In this document: in pieces, positions 11,856 through 24,241 of the stretch | Position numbering within the stretch: the stretch's first letter is position 1 | Layout of the letters: every line of letters begins with the position of its first letter | From: Chrysemys picta bellii | Taxonomy: Eukaryota > Chordata > Testudines > Emydidae | Assembly (NCBI RefSeq): GCF_011386835.1 | Contig: NC_088792.1 | Span: 225,273,894 to 225,337,893, forward strand | DNA length: 64,000 nt | Direction of reading: 5' to 3' | Position numbers and translations under genes: made by a program | Notes under the pieces: model-generated | Seen by the model: the letters and a program-made list of their open reading frames with translations, nothing else | The model's database searches: none | What the model was told of the DNA's origin: nothing

Positions 11856-13038
11856 ATCTGATTGTCTTTTTTATTTTCTGCCTCATTTTCTTACAACTGT
11901 TAAATCACGTATAGTTTATTAGACTTCCATGTTACTTCAAATGCCCAGTTAATTTTTATAGCTTCCCTCCCATCATTACTATACATCAACCTGATATTGT
12001 CAGGAGTGGTTAGAGAACCCCATTGTTGTAGTCTATTAATATGTGACTGAGATGTACATTTCTCCACCCTTTTCCAGCTGAAATATATTGTTTGGACTAG
12101 TGAATCATGGAACAGCAATTAGTTTGGAGGGAATTCAGGTTATGAGGAGGATAATATAAAATCCATTTTCAAGATTGGTCTGTTTTTATTCTCTAAATTT
12201 CCTGAACCATTTTCTGAAATTGACTATTTTACTCAGACGGAATTACCTTTTCAGTTAATATGCAACTATAAGTGCCTTTAAACATTCTTCATCTGGTCAC
12301 CAGCTTGTTAGTCTGTGATGGAAAGTAGATTTTTATTGATTCCATTTATTAGTAATACTGGTTTTCTGTTGGTTGGTTTATGGGGGTAGGAGGAGTAGAA
12401 ATATGGTTATGAGAATCTACCCATACTGAGAGAAGGCAGAATATATGGTATGCCAAAATGTGGTGTAAGTTTGAGTGCATTTAATTGAAACATTTTGTGT
12501 GTTAATTGTAAAAGTCTTCCCTGTCAACTTACTTTTCTGTCTTCAATTGACCACTTGCACTTGAACTTTATCTCATTTTGCTCTCCCTCTTCCCCCCCAG
12601 CCCCCCATCTTTTAATATTTAGAACAAAAAGTGAACTACTAACTATAATACAAAATAAACTCTGCCACTTGCTGGTTTTTGTTTTACCTTTTTACTGTTT
12701 AATATTTTTATTGTTGACTTAGCTTCAGTCTCTTCGTGTGTCTATTGCAACCATTGCTGCTGGAATGGACTGGAAGGAGGTGAGGGCACTGGGGTTTTCA
12801 AGCTCCCTTGAAGCTGGTGCAGAAGTTGTAGACTTCATAGATCTTTTTTTTAATAAGACGAGTGAACAAGAGATATTGAAGAATTACTATCATGTCCCTT
12901 GAGTAATCATTATCATTAAGCATAAAATTATTCTTTTAAGAAACAATTTGATAATTCGTCAGAGAACTGGATGTGCAAGTTACTTCTAAACTGGAAAATA
13001 AATAGGTTGAAGTATCTCATTGACCTCATTCTAATTCT
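11856..13038. other. Non-coding stretch
   Basis: AT-rich. No gene. One weak open frame at 12495-12722 has no recognisable features and is probably chance. Confidence 0.4.
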
Positions 13039-13319
13039 TAGTGGTGGCAGATGACAGATCAAGGAGCAATGGTCTCAAGTTGCAGTGGGGGAGGTTGAGG
13101 TTGGATATTAGGAAAAACTATTTCACTAGGAGGAGGATGAAGCACTGGAATGGGTTACCTAGGGAGGTGGTAGAATCTCCATCCTTAAAGGTTTTTAAGG
13201 CCCAGCTTGACAAAGCCCTGGCTGGAAAGATTTAGTTGGGGTTGGTCCTGCTTTGAGCAGGGGGTTGGATTAGATACCTCCTGAGGTCTCTTCCAACCCT
13301 AATCTTCTATGATTCTATG
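13039..13319 (+). mobile_element. CR1 LINE, 5'-truncated 3' end
   Basis: The translation of 13041-13235 gives the C-terminus of CR1 ORF2: RNGLKLQ-like start, RLDIRKNYFTRRRM, WNGLPREVVESPSLKVFKAQLD, then a stop. The 3' UTR (ggttggtcctgctttgag, ccttccaaccctaat-like) ends in the 8-bp repeated tail ATTCTATG, the CR1 hallmark. CR1 copies usually truncate at the 5' end because reverse transcription starts at this tail. The coding part seen here is unbroken but is only about 60 residues long. Confidence 0.92.
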
Positions 13320-13519
13320 TTGACCTATGCTATAGGTAGTCTTGTATTTTCTTAACCAACCTGAAAATTAGCAAGGAAAGATTTAGACACTACTTAAAAC
13401 TCCTTAACACTTTTTATTTGTTTATTTTTATTTTTTGAAGACAGTTTCTTTAAAATAGAAAAGAAAAATATGGGCAAGGGGTCTTCATTCTTCCAGGAAA
13501 TATCTTCTTGTGCAGTACA

Positions 13520-14570
13520 TATGCACTAGATCTCCCAACCTGTGGAGTTCCAAAAGGATAGATTCTCTTTCTTTCTATTCTCTCTGCGATTATAGTCAAC
13601 ATCTATATGCAGCCATTAGAAATACTGGTAAGATGACTTGGGTTTAAGTGTCAGCAATAAACTGAGGACACAGAGATCCACCAGTGTTTCACCCAACATG
13701 GCAATACCACTACCACCAAGGGGGCCCAGTGCTTGAACAATATTAGCACATAGATGAAGAACAGCTGATTGAAGCTGAACCTGAGGAAGATAAAGGTGAT
13801 GCTAGCTCAGTGGCTTGAGCATTGGCCTGCTAAACCCAGGGTCGTGAGTTCATTACTTGAGGGGGGCCATTTAGGAATCTGGGGCAAAAATCTGTCTGAG
13901 GATTGGTCCTGCTTTGAGCAGGGGGTTGGACTAGATGACCTCCTGAGGTCCCTTCCAACCCTAATGTTCTATGATTCTATGCTGATGGGCAAGGGAAAAT
14001 GCACAGTGGCTGCAAACTCTTCAAAATGTTGTCTCCTGTCGCTGAAGGTACAACCACAACTGGTTAATCCAGTCCATAGTTTGAGTTCTCCTAGATTCCT
14101 CACTGATGCTAAACTCCCAAATAGAAGCACCTGTGAGTAATGCTTTCTAACATCTCTGGTTAGGAGACTGTCCTATCCTGGTGGCTGATAACTTGGCTTC
14201 AGTTTACATGTCTCTGGCACCGCCGGGCTGGACTACAGCAATGCAACATACCTAAGGATGAAGCCTTTAGGAAATTCCAACTAGGATAGAACACTGCAAC
14301 ATGTCCCCTCAGCAACATGGGGATACCATGTGCACATCAAATCTGTCTTCTGCTCTTTATACTGGCTTCAAGTTCAAGGTTTTGGTCCTTTTTATTAGCT
14401 TGGGCCCAGCTAAAAGATCACCTAAATCTGCAAGATTAGGATCACGGTTGCCAACTTCTCTCCTCAGGCACAATGGATCTGTGCACCTCAAGGGTGAAGC
14501 TTGTCTGTGCAGAACACAGAGCTTTCTTAGGGACAAGTCTACATTTAAATGTAAAGAGTTTTTTATAGTG
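13520..14570 (+). mobile_element. L2-type LINE ORF2 fragment, interrupted by a SINE
   Basis: The degraded reverse transcriptase is visible in pieces. CGVPKG (about 13545) matches the CGVPQGS block, and VNIYMQPLEILVR matches NIYM.PL. QQ-stop-TEDTEIH sits where the catalytic YADDTQ motif belongs. LKLNLRKIKVML (about 13770) matches LKLN..KTEVL. Beyond the SINE, LDYSNATY (about 14230) matches LDYCNALY, and FKFKVLVLFISLGPAK (about 14363) matches the fKVL.L block near the C-terminus. Stops and frameshifts are frequent, so it is an old, dead copy. The clade (L2 rather than CR1) is inferred from these motifs. Confidence 0.7.
13795..13981 (+). mobile_element. Cry (tortoise Pol III) SINE
   Basis: A tRNA-derived head has an A box (TAGCTCAGTGG, 13803-13813) and a decayed B box (GAGTTCATTAC, 13846-13856). 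A tRNA-unrelated middle (ggggccatttaggaatctgg) follows. The 3' tail from 13899 is nearly identical to the CR1 tail at 13236-13319, including the terminal ATTCTATG repeats. This family is known from hidden-necked turtles and moves using CR1 machinery. It sits inside the L2 fragment, splitting the reverse transcriptase after the LKLN..K block, so it is younger than the L2. No clear target duplication beyond a possible 'gatgct/tatgct'. Confidence 0.93.
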
Positions 14571-17489
14571 TAAAAAAGAGTATCGGGGGGAGATGGTCAA
14601 AATGTAAACTGTTTTGAAATTAATTAAATAAAATATTTTGTCCTGATCTGATTTTTTTTTTTTTTTCAGATTTTTGGTTTGCAAAATTTGAGATTTTTGA
14701 CTGCTTGTCCCAATTCAGGATGGAAACATTCAGAATCTAAAATTTTCACATGACAGGAAAACTGTGTCCTGCCCAATTCTACCTGTAACTTTTTACTCAC
14801 TGTGGGATAGAAAGGGGTCATTTTAAATTGTTGGATCCCAAGAAATTTTATCTCAGAAATTACTAAAAATACTTAGTAGGGAAACAAGAAATGGCCCACT
14901 ATTTTAGTCACAGGGTTTTTTACATACATAAGGGACACCATGATTAAAAGCAAGCAAAATAATCAGTTATCATCCATGCCTATTTTATTATTAAAGAAAG
15001 GAAAATGACAAACACAAATGTTAAACTTATTACTTCAGTTACAATCTCTCCTGTATGCCTCTCTGTGGCGAGCTTGTAGCAGAGACTACACATTTGAGAG
15101 CAGGCCCATCTGTGGTTGGGGCACTTTTCTCTTGGTAAATTAAGACCTTGGTCTTACTTCTCAAAAATTATCATGAAGTCAGTCTTAGTATATCCTTAGA
15201 TAACTAAGAAGGTTTATAAATGGGCAAAATAATTTTGTTTAAGGACCACTGGATCCTGTTAGTTATTAATAATAACCTGACAGTTTATAATTGGGCAAAG
15301 TAAGCAATCTTAATTAAATCCAATGAAATCAAAGAAAATATTTAAATCCATTACTTAGAAGAAGCCATTTAAAGAGCTGTCAAGACAGACTAATCAAGAA
15401 TATCAAGAATCTTAAATCAAATTAAATCCCATCAGTGTTTAGCCCCCGTCTCCTCTTCAGAAATACATGGTTTATCCATTTGGTGATTAACAGGAGAAAC
15501 TGTTAGTGTCTTAAGTTACAATAGTATTCCCATATTCCAATAAAATCATGACAACAGTTTTAAATCTCATTCCTTGGCAGTGGCTTAGTTCACTTTCTGT
15601 CACCAATCCATGTTGAAGTCTTGGGGAAGTTTTCCTTGGGTTGGTTTTTTCTTGAGTCCTCTCTGTTCTTCTTAGTTGTTGTGGCAGCTTGCCTGTAGAG
15701 ATGGACATGGGAAATTGATGAGTGCTTGTTGTTTTAGCAGATGACTCTGTGGGGGGGAGGGGTGCTCACTGCAGAGAGTTTTATTTAAATATATAAACTC
15801 TTCTTTCTATGTCCATGAAATTATAAGAAAACACACCTCTTTCATGCTTGTTTAGATTCAAAGTTGGTTACTGTCACTCCATGTCTTCAGGGGCTGGCTT
15901 AGATGATATTTTCAGCTTTTGAATAGAATATAGAGCATTTAATGCTCTATATTCTATATTATTATTATTATTATTTATTATTATAGCTTTTTAATGAATA
16001 TAGAGCATTTCTAAATGCATGTGTTGTTCTTGTGATTGGAAATTCCCAGATAATCTTTTAAGTTAGAGTTTAACTTTTTCTTTTTATTCAATCCATTTTC
16101 TGAGATATTTCTTTAAGTTTATTAGTTTGGCAGGAAATGAAATTCTGTTTTCAAAAAGTCCAAGCATTTCTGTTCTCATATATAAAAGATTTTAGTTCTC
16201 AAAACAGTCTTCTAAAAATAAATAATTCTTAAAGAGAGTGTTTATCTTAAATAGTTATTAAAGAAGTTGTTTCTTTGTGACAGTTTTGGAGAGATGATTC
16301 TTCTGGTCTTCCTGATTTGGGTGAGGGAGTTGTTTAAGCATGCCAATTAATTAATGAATTGCCCATTATTATCAATATTCCGTACATAAATGGCTTCTTG
16401 TATTGATAATCAGATTAGCAAGGTTATTAGATTTCAGGTTGCTACATAAAGCATTTTGCCATTTACATAGCAATGATATTAGGATCTTTGCATTTAGGTA
16501 ACATATCTGCAAGTATGCATTTCTAAAAGGTGCTTGCCATTTCAACATTTAAAAACAGTTTTAAGTTTCCAGGTACACATGTTTTATAGAGTCCTTTAAA
16601 GTAGTTATACAAATTATTTCAACAAGGATTTTTTTGTATTCTTTGTGTATGTTAACTTAGAAGTTTTTTTTATGGAAAGGGTAGGAGAGCCCACTTTACA
16701 CCTAGATTTAGTGCTGTGATAACACAACCCTACATTCTTTTTTTACAATTAGGTCTTTTCCTAAAACATATTTTACATGGTTGGTTTTCTTGAGATAAGA
16801 ATTCCATTTGCACCAAACTGATATCTCATACACTAGAGAGGTGTCCTGGTCTACATAAGACACTTCTTCATTCGTTTCTTGACCCAAGTGACTTAGAATT
16901 ATAATCTTGGTTAAATACTTTGTACAAAAAACAAATTTGAATAACCAATACACCTTTTAAATATAGCAACAAAGAAAGTAGTATAAAGTTAAAAAAAGGT
17001 CAGGTTTAAACTAGAGCTTTTCTGAGTTTGGATATCACTTTTAGGGGTAATAAACATGGTTTTATGGCTATGGAGGGGTTATCTTCAGGATATTTGTTTG
17101 TCTCTAGAGTCACAGAAGCAGAAACTTCCTGGAATTTCTTGGATTAGCTTGAACATTTTGTAATATTACTAGCTAAACGTAATATGTATTGTTATATTTT
17201 CAAGCATCTTGGCTGTAACTATATCTTAATATTCAGTAGAGACACAGACAAGTTTCTAATGACCTAACTTAAAAAGTTAACAGTTTTATTAATATCACAT
17301 TTGCGTCAATATTGAGGTTTTTCCTTCATACCACATAGAGGTGCAACATTTCAGTAAGTGAAGTTCAGCAGTGAACAGGGCCCAAACAAAACCTATACAT
17401 GCCTTAAATCACACTTAAACTCAAAGAACTGTATAATGAGGGATTATGTGACATGTAGTAGAGGTAAATCATCCCAGAGAAAGCTGGTA
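14571..17489. other. AT-rich non-coding stretch
   Basis: No gene. 14650-14795 (ggtttgcaaaatttgag, tttcacatgacaggaaa, ctgcccaattctacctg) resembles a fragment of the gagctggtc-type composite repeat. A dyad and an ATT microsatellite lie at 15923-15990 (listed separately). The rest is unassigned. Confidence 0.4.
15923..15990. repeat. Inverted repeat plus (ATT)n microsatellite
   Basis: Arms 15923-15939 and 15941-15957 are perfect reverse complements (agaatatagagcatt / aatgctctatattct plus 2 bp) with a 1-nt spacer. An ATT-rich microsatellite follows to about 15986. A third 'gaatatagagcattt' begins near 15996. Confidence 0.75.
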
Positions 17490-18652
17490 CAATAGAACCT
17501 CAGAGTTACGAACACCAGAGATACGAACTGACTGGTCAACCACACACCTCATTTGTAAGGCTGTGAGTTTGTCACAGAGGTCCTGGAAGTCACGGACTCT
17601 GTGACTTTTTCCAGGACCTCCGTGACTTCTGCAGCAGCCAGTGTGGCTGGCCTGGGGGCCGTCTGAGCAGCTCAGGCACCCCCTGGCCAGCTTCACCAGC
17701 CCTGCTAGGGCAGTCTCGGGCCACCACGCCTTCCTTCCCTTGCAGCAGCAGGAGTTTGGGTGTGGGAGGGGGCTTGGGGTTGGGGTGTGGGAGGGGATGA
17801 GGGCTCTGGGTGGCGCTTACCTCAGGGGTGCTTCCCGGAAGTGCTGACATATCCCTCCCTCAACTCCTAGGCAGAGGCGTGGCCAGACGGCTCTGCGCGC
17901 TGCCTCCACCTGCAGGCACCACCCTGTAAGTCCCATTGACCGCAATAGGAGCTGCGGAGCTGTCTGGCCATGCCTCTTCTTAGGAGTTGAGGGAGACACA
18001 TGTCGCCACTTTCGGGGAGCCGTGATGATTCAGGTAGAGAGCCTGCCAGCCACACCAACCCCCACCCCCCAGCACCAGCGTGGGTCCTGGGCCACTCCCC
18101 CAATACCCCGAGCACTTGCCATGCCCCTGGGTTGTCCCCCCCCCCCCCAAGCACCTGGGCTGCCCCTCCTCCCAAGATTTAATCAGGGGGATATAATACA
18201 AGTCATGGACAGGTCACAGGCCATGAATTTTTGTTTACTGCCCATGACCTGTCCACAACTTTTACTAAAATATCCGTGACTAAAATGTAGCCTTACTCAT
18301 TTGTAAACAAAAGTACACAATCAGGCAGCAGAGACCAAAAAAAAAAAAAAAGGAAGAAAAAGCAAATATTGTACAGTACCGTGTTAAACATAAACTGTTA
18401 AAAAAATAAAGTGAAAGTTTTTAAAAAAGATTTGACAAGGTAAGGAAACTGTTTCAGTGCTTGTTTCATTTAAATTAAGATGGTTAAAAGCAGCATTTTT
18501 CTTCTGCATAGTAGTTTCAAAGCTATATTAAGTCAATGTTCAGTTGTAAACTTTTGAAAGAATAACCGTAATGTTTTGTTCAGAGTTACGAACATTTCAG
18601 AGTTACAAACAACCTTCATTCCGGAGGTGTTCATAACTCTGAGGTTCTACTG
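17490..18652. mobile_element. Tigger/pogo-like element, split by a hAT
   Basis: Ends CAATAGAACCTCAGAGTTAC (17490) and, inverted, cagtagaacctcagagttat (ending 18652) form terminal inverted repeats. They are flanked by TA on each side (17488-17489, 18653-18654), the target of Tc1/mariner-superfamily elements. Body sequence resumes after the inserted hAT (aagtacacaatcaggcagca). No transposase frame remains, so it is non-autonomous. The pogo/Tigger label is from family knowledge; TA and the repeats are what the sequence shows. Confidence 0.78.
17556..18295. mobile_element. hAT-type element, 740 bp, nested
   Basis: Short ends TAAGGCT...AGCCTTA are flanked by a perfect 8-bp duplication CTCATTTG (17548-17555 and 18296-18303) of the surrounding Tigger-like element. 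Subterminal inverted blocks include 'gtcacggactctgtgac' and 'gtcacaggccatgaat' / 'tgcccatgacctgtcc'. The GC-rich centre yields many chance open frames. No transposase. Confidence 0.88.
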
Positions 18653-18654
18653 TA

Positions 18655-19084
18655 CTTGGACTCACTCTTTGTGTATATGATCAATTCTGTGTTTTAAACA
18701 TTCAGGTACAGTGGTCATTCAAGCCTTTCACATTTAGCTTTTACTCATAACTACAATCAAATTACTCTTTTGGCATTGAGAATTATGCAAAAATATGAAT
18801 TACCCCATTTTTCTGGTGCAAGGCCAACCCTTTATTGTTCAGACAAAAACATTTTGGCTTGATCTAGCTCATTTTTTTCTAAACAAATGTATATCCCTAT
18901 CTCAGGGTTCTCTTTAGTACCAATTTCAGTGGTACCTAAGTGTTTCTTAAATAAACTAAATCTGTGTGGTAAGATTCTTAGTGAATATCACTTTCCTAGT
19001 TATCAAAAGTTTTCCTTGGGGTGTATATTTGTAAGCTTTTTAATATAAATTGTTCTGTTTATGTTGGGAAAAGGTATCTCAAGC
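18655..19084. other. Non-coding stretch
   Basis: AT-rich, nothing recognised. Confidence 0.4.
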
Positions 19085-19640
19085 AGGAGGATCCTGAAGC
19101 ATGCCCTAAAGTGGTCAGATAGGATTCCCCTACTCTTTTTGAGAACTTGTTCCAAAGCCAAACCACCTTGACCAAGAATGCTTTATATCCAGCTGGCAAA
19201 TGCTTCATCCTGGGTTTTGAGCTGCATTGTTTCAGAGGACCAGAGCTGTCTTGGTAGGTCCTGGGTGGAAATTGTAGTTGTGAAATAAAATACGCTAAAA
19301 TAAGGAGGAATTATTGCTACTTTCCCTGTCAACATGGAAAATTACAATAATAAAATTTGGTCCTGACCCATTGCTGGTTCTGAAGAGCAGGACGAAGGAC
19401 ATGAACTGGTAATGGAAGCAGAATAGGAGGCAGTGCAGGGACTGAAACGTACGAATGATGTACTCACTGCAGTCCATCCTACTGAGCGCATAGATTGCCA
19501 CATTCTGCTCAAGTTACAACATCTGCACTGCTGTCATCTTCAGGCCCAAATATAGAAAATTGTAGTATTTTAGTCTGAATGTGATGAACGCACAGATCAC
19601 TGTAGTCAGATCTTCATCTGACAGGGAATGAATGAAGAAG
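19085..19640 (+). repeat. Ancient LINE-like 3' fragment
   Basis: Blocks such as 'ggcagtgcagggactgaaac', 'atgtactcactgcagtccat', 'attctgctcaagttacaaca' and 'gatgaacgcacagatcactg' match a widespread old vertebrate repeat I associate with the 3' region of a LINE. No clear coding frame remains. The clade is not assigned. Confidence 0.4.
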
Positions 19641-20162
19641 GTATTTCTCACCACTGATGCTCTCCAATGGAGTCCTATAGGACCCTAAGTAGCACTTTCA
19701 CAAACAGTGGGGAGGGGATACTCCTTTGATGGAAGAGGAATTCAATACATTTCTTAGTTCTTCAAAGCGATTGCCTGTTAGAACCAGCTTCAGTCTTGCG
19801 CAGAATTAGTTTGAGCCAGTTCTTCACTCAAGTGCTAATCTTTTGTAGGCACTTTAGCATTTTTTCGACACCATAGTCAATTTCTTTTTTTGCAGCCCTG
19901 ACACATTTAGGGGTACTAATGAAATGCATACAACTCCATTATTTTTCAAGTAGCTTCACATTTTGTTATACATATTTTACAGATTTATGCGTAGCTTTTG
20001 AGATGGAAAGACTAGCAGCTGTGCAGAAAAACGATTAGCAGTGAGAGAGGTGCTGACACAGGCAAAAAATATGAGGCCCTGAAACAGAGAGAAGGAGGCT
20101 GTGAAGACCGAAAACCAAACAACACGTCCATGAGATTGAAACCATTTTACAAAGCATGTCTT

Positions 20163-20274
20163 GGGCTATGTCGACAATAAATCATTTATAGCGGCACGGC
20201 TGCACCGATGCAGCTTCACCGCTGTAGCGCTTCTGGTGAAGACCCTCTAAGCTGACAGGAGAGAGCCCAGGAGA
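20163..20274. repeat. Terminal fragment of a DNA-transposon MITE
   Basis: 'gggctatgtcgacaataaat' resembles the GTCTACA-type ends of turtle MITEs. 'agcggcacggctgcaccgat' mirrors 'tgcagcttcaccgctgtag' as an inner palindrome. 'gctgacaggagagagc' is the subterminal block. The other end is missing. Confidence 0.45.
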
Positions 20275-22899
20275 GAAAAGAGGGTAAGGAACAAGGAAGT
20301 CTGTTTGCTTTTCCATTTAAGTGAAAATGGTTTCTCACAACCATCTACAACCAAGTAAGGTGGTGGCAAACAAACCTACATTGCTGCACTTTGTTGGAAA
20401 TAATTTTTGAGGAACAAAGTGTAATATCTGCAGGTATTAGAGCTGGTCAGAACATGCCAACAAAAATAGTTTGATTTTTTTAAAAAGAAAAGGCGATTTC
20501 ATGAACACCTTCTGCAATTTCCCCTCTTGGCTCAGCTTCCAACCAGCTTTACTGAATATACTGCTAAAACAGAACAGCGTTTCCACTGTGTAACTTGAGG
20601 TGGGCATCCAAAAAGTAGAGTTAATGTCCTTTAGGGGAGTTTGATTAATTGCTTGAGAATGCTTTTTTTTTTTTTAACCTGTAATCTGGTGCACATTTGC
20701 CCAAACCAAAGATGAAAAAATTTGCCCTACAGAAATGTTAAGTGACACTGGGTTAAGTCATTTTTGGCAGGGATGATAAAGTAGTATCCAAAGAGGGGAA
20801 TAGACTTCATCAGAAGCTGGGAAATTGTCCCAATCTTCCAATTAGTGTAGCAGTGTCATTTTAACAAGAAAATCTAGGGAGTCTTTGATGGCTTGCTCCC
20901 GTACAAGACGTGTTTTCTGTTTGCTGGCTTCTGTAACTTGTACTGTGTGTGTATAAAATGAAACAGATATTGCTGTATATAATATTTATCCATCATCATC
21001 TACAAAGTCTTCCCACTCTATTTAGGAACTTAATGACCCATGGCATGATTTATTGATCCATGCACCTTTTCTGCCACAATGACTGCTTTATAGTTGCATT
21101 TAGAAACTTGAACAGAGAATGAATTAATTTCACCTCATTAATACAAATCAGTTTTCCAAGGCTACTGGCTCTTTATTCAGTGCAGAAGTCAGAAGTGTTT
21201 TGCTAATAATCTGGACCCCCATGTGTGTTTGTTTTCAATTTTCATGTCACCTGCTAGTTAAATGGGGATCAGTTGTTTGATTGGCTCCTGGTGCCTCTCT
21301 TTATTTGTTCTACAGAAAACTTACTTTTTGGTTTCATTGTCTGTCTTTGGAAGTCTAAGTACTAGTGTCCCTGGTCTGCAACTACTATTGCTTTACTGTT
21401 ATGCCAGAGTGTGCTTGTCTGCCCTTTTCCCTGAAGGAGGCTACTGGAAGCCAAGAAGGGTGTTGTTAGTGTGGCCTTAGCAATCGGTGCCGCTGTATAT
21501 TACTTGGTCTCTTTACACAGGATGAACCTGGTTGATTGGAGTAATAGTACTGAGTCAGTGAGAGCTGTACTTAAGAGAAAAATCCGCGACCAGAACGTGT
21601 CTGTAGCAAAAACTTTGTGCAAGTGTTGCATTGTGGTGCAGGACAATTATATAGTGGGAACGATGTTCTCTCACTTCCAGCTTACCCAGTTTAGTGTTTC
21701 ACTAGTGAGCAAACTGCTGATTTAGGAACCTTTTTCACAAAGTGTTGCTAATGAACAAAAGGCATCACCAGCATACAATATATGAGCTCCCCTTTCTCCT
21801 TTGCCTACGGGGTTTTTATTTCTTAGGTGTCCCTAGGGTCTTGAATTTTTGGCTTTCCCATCTTTTAAACTTCCATGTAAGTGATATCCTTAAATCCTTA
21901 CAAAAAGTTCTCTCAATGGAGTCTAGACCTAACATTATCCCAGGAGCTTATTCATTCTACTTGCATCAGTAGCATTCATCAGCAATAATACAGAGACACA
22001 GAAGTTGGCAGTGACTCAAGGGCAAGGAGTCATTTTTCTAATCAATGTCCCTTCAAAAAATCATGTACTACCCAGGTCTAGAAACACAGTAGAAATCTAC
22101 TTTGCTTTGCTCTACTTAACATCCAATCTATTCTCTAGAAAGCGGAGAACAACTTAGATTTGCTGTGCCTCATGCAGATTTGGCATGGTGCCACATGAAT
22201 TGTTAAGGTTATCAAAAACATGCCCCTGGAACTCATTTAAATAACCTCTGCTCCCTTTGAGAGGCAGGACCGATTGGTTCATATCTGACTTTCATGTCTT
22301 TTATTTTTCGGATCCGCTTTTTAATACAGTGGTTTATGTTGTCTTCCAATAAACATCTCCTTCACCTATTACTCTGGTGATTAACTGCTGAATGGTTCCT
22401 TTATCATAGATCTCTCTGAACACGTTACAGATCTTGCAATAATAAACTGTGTTTATCAATCACATTCTTACACATGATCTTTATATGTGTGTTGACAAGA
22501 TCTTTCTTGTAATGACTTCCTAATTCAAAATAATTTCTTCCATAAACTAATCATAGTATCGAACATTTCTCGGTATGTGATTTTTTTTTTCTTTTCCCTC
22601 CTAACTACTCTCTTCACTAACACTACTCCACCATACCCCATTACCAGGAATAACTTATTACTCTCAGACATGTTCTCACCATGTAGGTTATTGCCTTTTA
22701 TTGAAAGCATTACCTGAATGAGTCATCACTTCCTATCGACAGTGCTATTGACTTGTATAGTTCTACTGTGTCCAGTATTCCTGATAAAATTGCTCTGCTA
22801 TGCAGCCATGGTGCATGCTAGAACACCATTCATTTTTGACCTCAGAGACTTAAGTCAGAGAGTCAGAGAGCTCTAGAGAATAATTATATAATTTTAAGA
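20275..22899. other. Non-coding stretch
   Basis: 20443-20600 begins 'tagagctggtcagaacatg', the typical start of a gagctggtc-type MITE, but the partner end is unclear. The rest is unassigned. The open frames at 21262-21972 have no recognisable domain and no splice or start context. Confidence 0.35.
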
Positions 22900-23560
22900 C
22901 TGTTGCCTCAGTTCCCCTAAAAATCAACCCAGGGTCCCCCTTGTATTAGTTTTATTATGATGCCGCTGTTGCGTCAGATAGAAAAGAGATGGAGCTTATC
23001 CACACACGCACATATTCACTGCATTCATACCCTCATGCATCCACACACGCACATAGGTGGAGAGTTCCCGGAGACAGCATGGAAGCTGAGAAGCCACAGC
23101 GTGGTAGATCGGGTGTGTCCGCCTGCAGTCATGAATCCAGGCTGGTGAGCAGGTCAAGGAGCAGCAGCTTGTGTGCATGCCTTCTTCCTTTTTCTGGAAC
23201 TGAGTGGTTCCTGTCATGTACACTGAGTTTTTCTTCTGTGCGTGTCACCGAGAAGCATTCCCAGACCAGTTTCTTTCATGCATACCAGGTTCTTCTTTTC
23301 TTTATAGCACCCCATGATTGCCTTCTCAGGGCAGATTACATCAGGCACCCCTGTCTCTGGGCTCTTTTCTCTTTGCAGTTCCTCTCCGCCCAGTCCCACA
23401 TACACTCCCTTGTTCACACTCCCTTATCTTCCCCACACACTCCCTCATTCACACTCTCTGATTGCGTGATGGGATATTACAAAGCTTGGAAGTTCATACA
23501 AGTGGTAACATGAAAAGGTTATAGAGCTTGCAAAGTTTACAAAACTTAAAAGGCTATGTT
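22900..23560 (-). repeat. Possible LTR, minus strand
   Basis: Read on the - strand, a TATA-like box (gtgctataaagaaaag, near 23305) is followed about 350 bp later by AATAAA (cataataaaac, near 22955). This promoter-then-polyA order within one short segment is LTR-like. I could not find TG/CA ends or a target duplication, so it remains tentative. No retroviral gene is present. Confidence 0.25.
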
Positions 23561-24233
23561 AACAATAACTGAAGTTACAAAGTCTGCAAAAAGGATGCAG
23601 AACTTAATGATACAAGTTACAGATCTTACAATTGTATTTGAGCGGAGGCTTTACATAACAAAGACCGGAAGATTTATATTTCAAAAAGGTCTATCTTTAG
23701 AACTATTAATGCATCATTATTTTAACGTATTAGTTCTATTAAGAACAGATTTGTAAACTGATTTCTTAAAGAACAAAGTCAATCTCAATTCACTGATTCA
23801 GATGGTGTCTAAGAGGCACATGATGGAAATGGTGCAGGATTGCACTACACTACAGGACCTCCAGGAGGTCCCATTGAAGTGATCCAATGTACCTGTCAAA
23901 TTTACCAAAAATAAACTAAGATTCCAGCAGGAGCATGGTCCAAGGAGGAGCTATTGTTCCTTTCAACATGGAAGGCTGGTGGGGTCCATGTAAGGGATTT
24001 TGGCCCCTCTTTTCCCCTTTTTTCTTTAGTAGAAATAGTCTAGACTGCCATTAAAACATAGGCAAAACATTTTCAGTAAGCCAACTTTTCTTCTGTTGTC
24101 CATGTTTTCTTTATATTTCAGCATCTTTCTTCTTTCGTTCTTAGTGACTCAGCTTTCCTGAAATCTTACTTTCTCTCTTTTATTTTTTTTTAATCTGACA
24201 TTGAGTGTTCAGGTAACTGAATCTACACATGTA
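23561..24233. other. Non-coding stretch
   Basis: No gene or recognised repeat. It ends at the target duplication of the GC-rich hAT. Confidence 0.4.
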
Positions 24234-24241
24234 AATGGGAG

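Noticed and set aside
13803..13856. A functional tRNA gene
   Set aside because: Only the A and B boxes are tRNA-like; there is no acceptor-stem pairing and the sequence continues into SINE body.
21262..21972. Series of open frames resembling a short membrane protein
   Set aside because: Three frames abut without splice sites, and hydrophobicity follows the T-rich composition.
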